Position numbers and translations under genes: made by a program. This document shows positions 35,180 through 41,814 of a DNA stretch of 64,000 bases, piece after piece. Position 1 is the first letter of the stretch. Each line of letters opens with the position of its first letter. The notes below the pieces were generated by a model that saw nothing but the letters and a program-made list of their open reading frames with translations, was not told the DNA's origin and made no database searches. Source of the stretch: Clostridium sp. AF27-2AA. Its GTDB lineage: Bacteria > Bacillota > Clostridia > Lachnospirales > Lachnospiraceae. The stretch spans positions 3,191 to 67,190 of the forward strand of contig NZ_QUFI01000013.1 in NCBI RefSeq assembly GCF_003478505.1, read 5' to 3'.

Positions 35180-36406
35180 TTAGTTTCTCCCTGCCGTTCT
35201 TCCAGCCACAGCTCCAGTACTCCAGGCCCACTGAAGGTTATAGCCGCCGCAGATGCCATCTACATCCGTCAGCTCTCCCACCAGGAACAACCCCTTCACC
35301 AGTTTGGATTCCAGAGTATCCGGGCGAATATCCCTGGTATCTACTCCGCCACAGCAGACCTGGGCCTGCTCAAAGCTGTTTGTAGAAGTGACCGGCACTT
35401 CAAATTTTTTCAGCTGCATGGTCAATGTATCCAGCTGAGCGTCCTTTAACCGGTCACAGGTCAGGTTCATTGGAATTCCCGCCTGTTTTAACAATACCGC
35501 AGCCAGCTTCTTATTCAAAACTCCATTTAAAAACTCTCCGGACGGCCGGTAACCCAGTGCCGCCTTTCTCTGTTTTAACATGCTTCTGGTATCCTCCATG
35601 CTTTTGGAGGGGAAGAAATCCAGCACTGCGCTGACCTGCCTTCCCTCATCCAGGGCACAGGCCGCATAACGGCTCACCTGAAAGGTGGGGATTCCAGAGA
35701 TGCCATAATCCGTCAACTGTACCTCTCCTTCATCGGCTGCCAGAGTTTTTCCGTCACTCATCAGCCGCACCACTGCCTCACAGCGCACGCCGGCCAGCTG
35801 TTTAAAGAACGTCCCCTTGCATTTTAACTGTACTAATGCCGGAAGCGGCTTGATGATGGTATGCCCGAAGGATTTTGCCAGGTCATAGCCGCTGCCGTCG
35901 GAACCGGACACCGGAGCTGCCTTGGAACCAGCCGCCAGAATGAGGCTGTCCACTTTAAACGTGCCCTGGTCACTCTCTACAGTAAACATGCCATTTTTCA
36001 TCTTCCATGCCTTTTTGATGTGGCAGGAAAGCACCGTCTGAACACCCAGATGCTCTGTCTCAAAGCGCAGAGCGTCCAGCACGGAAGCCGCCTGGTCCGA
36101 ATTCGGGTAAATATAGCCATTCCGGTTCTTGGTCACAATGCCGATACTGTCAAAAAAGTTCAGCGTATCCCAGACAGAAAAACGGTCCAGCACCTTCATA
36201 GGAAACAGCTTCTGGCTGCTCCGGTAATGCTCTGGCCGCAAAGACAGATTGGTCATATTGCACCGTCCGTTTCCCGTGGATAAAATCTTCTTTCCCACCC
36301 GGTCCATATGCTCTAAAATAGTCACCTCTGCGCCTTCCCGGGCCGCCATGATGGCTGCCATCAGGCCGGAAGCCCCGCCTCCGATGATCAGTACTTTTTT
36401 CTTCAC
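35180..36406 (-). CDS. HI0933/YhiN-family NAD(P)/FAD-dependent oxidoreductase
   Basis: The 408-residue flavoprotein starts at GTG (GGAGG upstream) with VLIIGGGASGLMAAIMAAREGAEVTILE. It contains GKKILSTGNGRCNMTN, the HI0933 family signature, and ends with a FAD-binding GLFLVGELTDVDGICGGYNLQWAWSTG stretch. The family is of uncertain function (sometimes labelled aminoacetone oxidase). It is the first gene after a good promoter and is followed by the second flavoprotein and proB. Confidence 0.88.
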   Translation of the reverse strand: MKKKVLIIGGGASGLMAAIMAAREGAEVTILEHMDRVGKKILSTGNGRCNMTNLSLRPEHYRSSQKLFPMKVLDRFSVWDTLNFFDSIGIVTKNRNGYIYPNSDQAASVLDALRFETEHLGVQTVLSCHIKKAWKMKNGMFTVESDQGTFKVDSLILAAGSKAAPVSGSDGSGYDLAKSFGHTIIKPLPALVQLKCKGTFFKQLAGVRCEAVVRLMSDGKTLAADEGEVQLTDYGISGIPTFQVSRYAACALDEGRQVSAVLDFFPSKSMEDTRSMLKQRKAALGYRPSGEFLNGVLNKKLAAVLLKQAGIPMNLTCDRLKDAQLDTLTMQLKKFEVPVTSTNSFEQAQVCCGGVDTRDIRPDTLESKLVKGLFLVGELTDVDGICGGYNLQWAWSTGAVAGRTAGRN

Positions 36407-36444
36407 GTTTCTCCTCCGTAATTTTCCTCAGTCATTTGGATTCT

Positions 36445-36473
36445 ATTTTATCCAGTTTACCTTTTCTTTTCAA
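36445..36473 (-). promoter_or_regulatory. promoter of the flavoprotein-proB-proA run
   Basis: Minus-strand TTGAAA (36473-36468), a 17-base spacer and TAAAAT (36450-36445) lie about 40 bases before the GTG start. Confidence 0.65.
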
Positions 36474-36526
36474 GCACAATTTACATCCTGCACAAAACCT
36501 GTATAAGTCCTGTATTTCCTGCCTGA

Positions 36527-36925
36527 TCAGCTTGTGTAGGATTCCAGGTAATTAAACACCTCCGCCATGGAAGAAAACCAGATTCCTTCCCGCAGTTTTG
36601 TCCGCTCGGCCAGTGGAAAATCCATCAGAGGCACATGAGTATACAGGCAGATGGTTTTCCGGTCCTTTAAAAACACCAGAAGTACACCATCTTCTGCTAC
36701 CAGATAATACGTTTCTCCCCCTTCTGTTACAGCCTGCACATGATCCTTGTTCGATGCCATCTGGTCTTCTGTCACTGTCTCCGGTGCCGCCTCACTCTCG
36801 ATTGCGGTTTCCGATGTTCCCATGGCTCCGCTGTTTTCCCTGCTCCGCTGCACAAAAAAGCCGATCAGAAAACAGACCAGGCTGACTCCCAGAAACAAAA
36901 ATAAACAGATCCTATACTTTTTCAT
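36527..36925 (-). CDS. membrane-anchored protein with BofC C-terminal-like domain
   Basis: The 132-residue protein has an N-terminal membrane segment (about 5-26), a Glu/Thr/Ala-rich linker and a C-terminal domain (about 70-130). The domain pattern YYLVAEDGVLLVFLKD, then LPLAER-type (here FPLAERTKLREGIWF), then a final LESYTS resembles the C-terminal domain of BofC, the forespore regulator of SpoIVB signalling. The similarity is by eye and not certain. GGAGGG precedes the ATG. Its own promoter is unclear. Confidence 0.55.
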   Translation of the reverse strand: MKKYRICLFLFLGVSLVCFLIGFFVQRSRENSGAMGTSETAIESEAAPETVTEDQMASNKDHVQAVTEGGETYYLVAEDGVLLVFLKDRKTICLYTHVPLMDFPLAERTKLREGIWFSSMAEVFNYLESYTS

Positions 36926-37021
36926 GGAAAGTCCCTCCAGGTATAGTATCTGCTTATTTTTTTAATTTATCCAGTTTTGATATCACTGCCGTCTTCACAG
37001 CCGCATAGCAGGGCCTGCTAT

Positions 37022-38185
37022 TTACTTTCCTTCAATTTTCGCCGGCTGCATATCGTTGGTGGTGCAGATGCAGATCCAGGTCTTCCCCGGATTTAAGGTG
37101 ATTTCGTTACCGGACGCATCGTAGTAGTGCGTTACGCCAAATTCTCCGTCCTTCTCACAGGTGATATCCTCCACCTGGCCATTGGAAATGTAATAGCCCC
37201 AGGTGTCTGCCTGTACGTTAATGTTCCGGTACTCTGTGGACGCATAGTAAGCCGCCGGACAGTACTGAATGATGATGTTCTTCACCGCAATCTGTCCCTC
37301 GTTTCCCATATGCGGTCCGCCGTACTGGAAACGGTAATACAGTCCATCATCCTCATGATACTCAAACCACGGATTGTTCAGTTTGTAACCTGGTGTTACC
37401 TTGTAAGCCTCACGCACATCCGCCCCGTGCATAACCGCCTGGGTGCCTTCCTTCGCAAACTTGAAATGCCCGTCATAGTCCGCGTCATACTCCTGGCTGT
37501 AGCCAAGTTTCTCAATCGCGCGCTGAATGCCCCCAAAGCTTGCATAGGCGTTGTGCGGAGATTTTTTATCCTTGGAGCGGAAATAGGCGGTGCTTCCCTC
37601 TCCCTCAATACCGTTGATGTTATCAACAAACTTCAGATATGGCTTTGCAAATGTACTCTGTCCGAAATGCGCATAGATGGCGTCAAACTCCCGGGCAAAA
37701 TACACATAGTAAGTACGGCAGCTGCGCACGGAGCCAATGCGGGTTAAGTCATCGTAATCCTCCATGACCGCCAGATAGCGGTTCATGGTAGCCTCAACCG
37801 GTGCCTCATAAACCACTCCGGCCCGGTTGATGCCGTACTGCGGCAGAGCAGCCTTGTCGTTGCTCATCATAATGGCCAACGGACGGCGGTTGCCCTGGGA
37901 GACCGGCACCATCTCTCCCGTGAGATAGCTGCGGATCATGCCGTCTTTCTCCACTCTTGGCTCCTGCTCATCCGGGTCTGCAGCCTCTGTCTCCGGTGCT
38001 TCAGTCTCCGGCGCCTCGGTTTCAATCTCAATCGGCTTTGTCTCCGGCGCTTCCGATGCCGATTCTACCGTAATCTTATTGTCTGCTTCTTTTGCTCCGC
38101 AGCCGGTCAGTGCCGCAGCCCCCACTGCAAGACACCATGCTGCCATTATCCCAAACGCATATTTCTTCCCCTTGTTTTTTCTCAT
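37022..38185 (-). CDS. DUF3048 domain-containing (YerB-like) lipoprotein
   Basis: The 387-residue protein has a lipoprotein leader ending ALTGC (Cys29), a low-complexity linker of repeated ETEAP units (about 45-75), and a DUF3048 domain: RPLAIMMSNDKAALPQYGINRAGVVYEAPVE, RIGSVRSCRTYYV, and PYGP-like C-terminal parts. The function is unknown; YerB relatives are surface lipoproteins. Its ATG overlaps the ybeY stop as ATGA, so it is coupled to ybeY. Confidence 0.88.
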   Translation of the reverse strand: MRKNKGKKYAFGIMAAWCLAVGAAALTGCGAKEADNKITVESASEAPETKPIEIETEAPETEAPETEAADPDEQEPRVEKDGMIRSYLTGEMVPVSQGNRRPLAIMMSNDKAALPQYGINRAGVVYEAPVEATMNRYLAVMEDYDDLTRIGSVRSCRTYYVYFAREFDAIYAHFGQSTFAKPYLKFVDNINGIEGEGSTAYFRSKDKKSPHNAYASFGGIQRAIEKLGYSQEYDADYDGHFKFAKEGTQAVMHGADVREAYKVTPGYKLNNPWFEYHEDDGLYYRFQYGGPHMGNEGQIAVKNIIIQYCPAAYYASTEYRNINVQADTWGYYISNGQVEDITCEKDGEFGVTHYYDASGNEITLNPGKTWICICTTNDMQPAKIEGK

Positions 38186-38679
38186 CTATGATAGCCCTCT
38201 CCTGCCAGTATCTCTCTCTGTCGGGTTTCCATTACCTCGCGTTCCGCGTCCTCCATATGGTCATAGCCGCACAGATGCAGCATGCTGTGGGCAATCAGGA
38301 AGGCCAGCTCCCGTTCCCTGGAATGGCCATACTTTTCTGCCTGCTCAATGACCTTCTCCACAGAAACAATGATATCTCCCAGAATCAGTTCTCCGGTCTC
38401 CGGATTGAAATAATCCTCTACTGCTTCCTCCACATGGCTGAAATCGGATTCCTTCTCAAAGTCAATCATTGGGAAGGAAAGCACATCCGTCGGACGGTCG
38501 ATCTGGCGGTAATCCCGGTTGATTTCCTGAATCGCGTCATTGTCGGTGAGGATCAGGTTCACCTCTGCCTCATAAGGACATTTCTCATAGTCCAGCGCTG
38601 CCGGGATGATGTCGTTTGCGACCTTTTCATAGTCCACATCCAAAGGCTTGTCTGTCTCATATTCAATGTTAATCGTCAT
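38182..38679 (-). CDS. ybeY: endoribonuclease YbeY (16S rRNA maturation)
   Basis: The protein (165 residues from the ATG at 38679, with an AAAGGCGG site) has the zinc-binding motif HSMLHLCGYDHMEDAEREVM, which provides the three His ligands of YbeY. The conserved DVLSFPM stretch precedes it. It matures the 3' end of 16S rRNA and takes part in ribosome quality control. PhoH encoded just upstream is its usual genomic partner. Confidence 0.95.
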   Translation of the reverse strand: MTINIEYETDKPLDVDYEKVANDIIPAALDYEKCPYEAEVNLILTDNDAIQEINRDYRQIDRPTDVLSFPMIDFEKESDFSHVEEAVEDYFNPETGELILGDIIVSVEKVIEQAEKYGHSRERELAFLIAHSMLHLCGYDHMEDAEREVMETRQREILAGEGYHR

Positions 38680-38747
38680 AGTGTATTCCGCCTTTCTGCC
38701 AGACAATATTTTTTCGGCCCGGCATCGTTATGGTCTTATCGTTTCCG

Positions 38748-39767
38748 TTATCTGTGATATCTGAACTCTTTTAATCTGTGCGTTTTTTCCTTCGCCGGCT
38801 GTTTGGCCGGATTCTTTTTCTCGTAGTCATCATACGCCTGCACGATCTTCTGAACCAGCGGATGACGTACCACATCATTGCTGGTCAGGTTGCAAAAGCC
38901 GATATCATCAATCTTTCCAAGCACTCTCATAGCCACATCCAGGCCGGATACCGCACCGCCCGGCAGGTCCTTCTGGGTCTTATCACCGGTGATGATGACC
39001 TTGGAGCCAAATCCAATACGGGTCAGAAACATCTTCATCTGAGCCGGCGTGGTATTCTGTGCCTCATCCAGAATGATATAGGCGTTATCCAGGGTACGTC
39101 CGCGCATATACGCAAGCGGTGCCACCTCAATCAGCCCCTTTTCCTGATTGTGCAGGAAACTTTCCGCCCCCATGATCTGATACAGGGCGTCATAGAGCGG
39201 ACGCAGGTACGGGTCGATCTTGCTCTGCAGGTCACCCGGCAGAAAGCCCAGTTTCTCTCCCGCCTCAATAGCCGGACGGGTTAAAATGATGCGGTTCACA
39301 TCGCCGTTCTTGAATGCGGAAATCGCCATGGCCATAGCCAGATACGTCTTGCCGGTTCCGGCCGGTCCGATGCCGAAGACGATCATCTTCTTTCGGATGG
39401 TATCTACATACTGCTTCTGTCCTACGGTTTTCGGCTTCACCGGTTTTCCGTTGATGGTACGGCAGATGATATCTTTGTCAATCTCAAGGATCGCATCGTC
39501 TGACTCAGTAAAGCATAAGGACAGCGCATAGTCCACATTCTGCTCGGTGATGGCGTTGCCGCGTTTTGACAGCTCCACCAGATTGTTAAACACGCTCTTG
39601 GCACGGCGGATCATCAGTTCCGGCCCGATCAGCTTAATGGCACCGTCTCTTGCCACGATGGTCACGTGCAGTGTCCGCTCGATTTTCTTTAAGTAGCTGT
39701 CAAATTGTCCGCATACATTTTTCTCATGCTCTGCCGGGATATCAATTATTGTCTCAATTACACTCAT
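38748..39767 (-). CDS. PhoH family protein (YbeZ-like ATPase)
   Basis: The 339-residue protein has an N-terminal KH-like region (about 1-90) and a P-loop ATPase domain with GPAGTGKTYLA (134-144), IILDEAQNTTPAQMK (Walker B) and TGDKTQKDLPGG. PhoH proteins are RNA-helicase-like ATPases that work with YbeY. AAGGAG lies unusually far (13 bases) from the ATG. A palindromic repeat element lies just upstream, over the end of yqfD. Confidence 0.93.
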   Translation of the reverse strand: MSVIETIIDIPAEHEKNVCGQFDSYLKKIERTLHVTIVARDGAIKLIGPELMIRRAKSVFNNLVELSKRGNAITEQNVDYALSLCFTESDDAILEIDKDIICRTINGKPVKPKTVGQKQYVDTIRKKMIVFGIGPAGTGKTYLAMAMAISAFKNGDVNRIILTRPAIEAGEKLGFLPGDLQSKIDPYLRPLYDALYQIMGAESFLHNQEKGLIEVAPLAYMRGRTLDNAYIILDEAQNTTPAQMKMFLTRIGFGSKVIITGDKTQKDLPGGAVSGLDVAMRVLGKIDDIGFCNLTSNDVVRHPLVQKIVQAYDDYEKKNPAKQPAKEKTHRLKEFRYHR

Positions 39768-39792
39768 TCTATATTGTTTACTCCTTACTATA

Positions 39793-39826
39793 TCATACGA
39801 AATTTTCAGTTCAGAAAATTTCTACC
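39793..39826 (-). repeat. palindromic repeat element, copy at the yqfD stop
   Basis: On the minus strand this 34-base element runs GGTAG, GAAATTTTC-type arm, TGAACT, GAAAATTTC, GTATGA. The arms at 39822-39814 and 39807-39799 are perfect 9-bp complements. It contains the last codons and stop of yqfD. It differs from the gpsA copy at only three positions. Confidence 0.75.
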
Positions 39827-41023
39827 TGTGAACGATTCTAGCTTTTGGCCGATTCCGGCACTCTCCTCCACGATCATGCTTCCGCAAATCGTCCAGCCGG
39901 TACTGTTATCTAATATTTTAACATCATTTTCGATTATTTGTACCCCTTTTTCGGTTAATTTTTGCAATTTTCTTTCATGAACCGCTTTTGTCAGGGTATT
40001 TAACTCTGTTTTCGTGCGCTTCCGTTCTACATTCTCATACTCCCTGGCCGTAATCATTTCCGTCCAGACCGGAAGAAAGAAATCCTCAAACAACACTGTC
40101 TGCCTGGAAACTCCAGTCAGTTCCCAGTTTTGTTTTCCGGTTAACGGAAGCATTGCCAGAATGTCCATACTTCCAATCCGCAGGCGAACGCCCTGCCGTT
40201 TCTTTCCGGTATAGCTGCGCACTCTCTGGAATCGCGAAACCTGCTCCCGGTAAGTCTTTGTTGTCCGCAGACGGATATCTGCATCTGCCCGCACAAACAG
40301 TGTCCGGACCACCTCCCCGGAATCATCGGTGACCGGCACCATCCCTTCTACCAGAACCTGCCCCTTTTCCACCTCATCTCCCGGCTGTACTGCCGCTTTT
40401 CCAGCCCGCACCAGAATAGATACCACCGTTCCAGCCGTTTCCGCCACCAGATTCCGTGGTGTTTCCTCCCGAAGAGGAATGCCACCCGCTGTCTCATTTT
40501 CCCGCACCCGGATCTGCAGCCGGGTCCCGGAAACATGGGCGGACACCCATACAATCCGGGGGCAGCGGCTCCTGAGTTCCTCCTCAATCCGGTCACAATC
40601 CACACCGGATTTCGGCATTCCATATAAGATTCCAATCTCCCGGAGCTGTCTCATCAGCGTATCATCCGTAAAATACAGATTCCCGCAGAAGCTGATATTC
40701 CAGATAAACCGGGAAAGAACAAACAAAAGCAGAAAAAAAGATGCCATCCCCGCGGCAAACAGCTTTCGTTTCCGGTTCCGGTATAAAAAAAAGGGCAGCC
40801 CCAGCTTTTCTTGCACACGGACCTTCACTCCTGCTTTCCTCACAAAGGGACGGATCCGGTAAAAATCAGGCAGCATCATAGAAAACCAATACTCCTTGTT
40901 TCCACAGGACAGATTCCACAACATAATCCCACTGCCCCGGCACAGGTTAAAAAAGCGTTCCGGCGAGCGGCCGGTCAGCCGTACTCTCACATATCCGGCG
41001 TAACGCTGTTTCAGCCACCGCAT
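39806..41023 (-). CDS. yqfD: sporulation protein YqfD
   Basis: The 405-residue protein has an N-terminal region (1-80), a membrane segment (about 89-108) and a large extracytoplasmic part with WVSAHVSGTRLQIRVRENE and EVEKGQVLVEGMVPV stretches typical of YqfD. In Bacillus yqfC and yqfD are early mother-cell sporulation genes; the gene is conserved in endospore formers next to yqfC and phoH, as here. GGGAG precedes the ATG. The repeat element supplies its C-terminal residues RNFLN and the stop. Confidence 0.88.
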   Translation of the reverse strand: MRWLKQRYAGYVRVRLTGRSPERFFNLCRGSGIMLWNLSCGNKEYWFSMMLPDFYRIRPFVRKAGVKVRVQEKLGLPFFLYRNRKRKLFAAGMASFFLLLFVLSRFIWNISFCGNLYFTDDTLMRQLREIGILYGMPKSGVDCDRIEEELRSRCPRIVWVSAHVSGTRLQIRVRENETAGGIPLREETPRNLVAETAGTVVSILVRAGKAAVQPGDEVEKGQVLVEGMVPVTDDSGEVVRTLFVRADADIRLRTTKTYREQVSRFQRVRSYTGKKRQGVRLRIGSMDILAMLPLTGKQNWELTGVSRQTVLFEDFFLPVWTEMITAREYENVERKRTKTELNTLTKAVHERKLQKLTEKGVQIIENDVKILDNSTGWTICGSMIVEESAGIGQKLESFTGRNFLN

Positions 41024-41103
41024 GCTCTGTCTCCCGCCTTTCAGTTTTCTTTTTCATGCTTCCACGCATCGCCCATCCGAAATTCGCCGTTGTTTCCACT
41101 GCA

Positions 41104-41137
41104 TCATACCAAATTTTTAATTCAGGAAATTCCTGTC
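41104..41137 (-). repeat. palindromic repeat element, degenerate copy after yqfC
   Basis: The copy lies 10 bases downstream of the yqfC stop, in the same orientation as the others. The arms are less perfect (GGAATTTCC and AAAAATTTGG), but the flanks (GGTATGA at the end) and the frame reading EF-P-ELKI-W-YD are shared with the other copies. Confidence 0.6.
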
Positions 41138-41146
41138 CGTCGATCC

Positions 41147-41413
41147 TCAGCAAAACTCCATGCTCTGAATCTGTCCGTAGATTTTCATGGAATCGCGGTC
41201 ATAGTACACGATGTTTAGTCTGCGTCCGCAGATCTGCAGCCTGCAGTTTTTCCCCTGAAGCCGGATGCAGTTCTCCTCAAACAGCAGGATTCCCCGGTAA
41301 TTTTCTACCGTCACACAGTATCTCCCGGAAAAGGATAACAGAATTTCCCCCAGCATCACATCGCCCGGAAGCTTTAACTGTTCCGTCGCGGACTGTTTCG
41401 CGTGTTCCAGCAT
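41147..41413 (-). CDS. yqfC: YabP/YqfC-family sporulation protein
   Basis: The protein has 88 residues from the ATG at 41413 (GGGAG site) and matches YqfC in length (about 93) and pattern: LKLPGDVMLGEILLSFSGRYCVTVENYRGILLFEENCIRL. An in-frame ATG at 41467 lies inside the rpsU terminator and is rejected. YabP/YqfC proteins act in the mother cell during sporulation. It directly precedes yqfD. Confidence 0.85.
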   Translation of the reverse strand: MLEHAKQSATEQLKLPGDVMLGEILLSFSGRYCVTVENYRGILLFEENCIRLQGKNCRLQICGRRLNIVYYDRDSMKIYGQIQSMEFC

Positions 41414-41450
41414 GACACCGCTCCCGTTTCCTTTTACATAAAAATATACG

Positions 41451-41479
41451 AAAAAATCCCTGGTCATAGACCAGGGATT
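41451..41479 (-). terminator. rpsU terminator
   Basis: AATCCCTGGT (41455-41464) pairs with ACCAGGGATT (41470-41479) around a 5-base loop. On the minus strand it is followed by six T. It ends the rpsU transcript just before yqfC. Confidence 0.9.
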
Positions 41480-41489
41480 GCAGAAATAC

Positions 41490-41666
41490 TTAATTAAATT
41501 TGCGTTTTCTTGCAGCTTCAGACTTTTTCTTGCGTCTTACGCTTGGTTTCTCGTAATGCTCTCTCTTACGAATCTCCTGCTGAATACCAGCCTTTGCGCA
41601 GTTTCTTTTAAATCTGCGTAATGCGCTGTCCAGACTTTCGTTCTCTTTAACGATAACGTTTGACAT
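41490..41666 (-). CDS. rpsU: 30S ribosomal protein S21
   Basis: The 58-residue protein starts [19 protein letters not shown] and has the basic C-terminal [23 protein letters not shown] typical of S21. S21 sits at the small-subunit platform near the anti-Shine-Dalgarno sequence and affects initiation. The gene has a strong promoter, a leader hairpin, a GGAGGGAGG ribosome site and a clean terminator, so it is a single-gene transcript. Confidence 0.97.
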   Translation of the reverse strand: MSNVIVKENESLDSALRRFKRNCAKAGIQQEIRKREHYEKPSVRRKKKSEAARKRKFN

Positions 41667-41687
41667 AGCTCACACCTAACCTCCCTC

Positions 41688-41716
41688 CAGTTGTGTACTT
41701 GTGCATAATACAACTG
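41688..41716 (-). promoter_or_regulatory. hairpin in the rpsU 5' leader
   Basis: CAGTTGT (minus 41716-41710) pairs with ACAACTG (41694-41688), ending directly at the GGAGGGAGG ribosome site. It sits in the mRNA leader and could control access to the site; S21 autoregulation is a guess. Confidence 0.5.
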
Positions 41717-41742
41717 TTTGGGTATTTTATAGCACTGGTATG

Positions 41743-41770
41743 ATTATAGCATAAAATCTCTATTCGTCAA
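41743..41770 (-). promoter_or_regulatory. strong rpsU promoter
   Basis: Minus-strand TTGACG (41770-41765), a 16-base spacer and TATAAT (41748-41743) with a TGC extension. It starts a leader of about 70 bases. Confidence 0.85.
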
Positions 41771-41814
41771 CTGTTTTTTTAAGATTTTTTGCGGATTTTC
41801 GTATTTTTTTGTTT

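Noticed and set aside
37951..38060. Repeated DNA in the DUF3048 gene
   Set aside because: The repeat is the ETEAP protein linker after a lipobox, a normal low-complexity spacer.
40947..41153. A 68-codon frame between yqfC and yqfD
   Set aside because: It overlaps both genes, has no ribosome site, and its first part is the translated repeat element. It is useful only as evidence for the repeat.
41414..41467. A longer N-terminus for YqfC
   Set aside because: The upstream ATG is within the rpsU terminator hairpin; the downstream ATG has a ribosome site and gives the normal family length.
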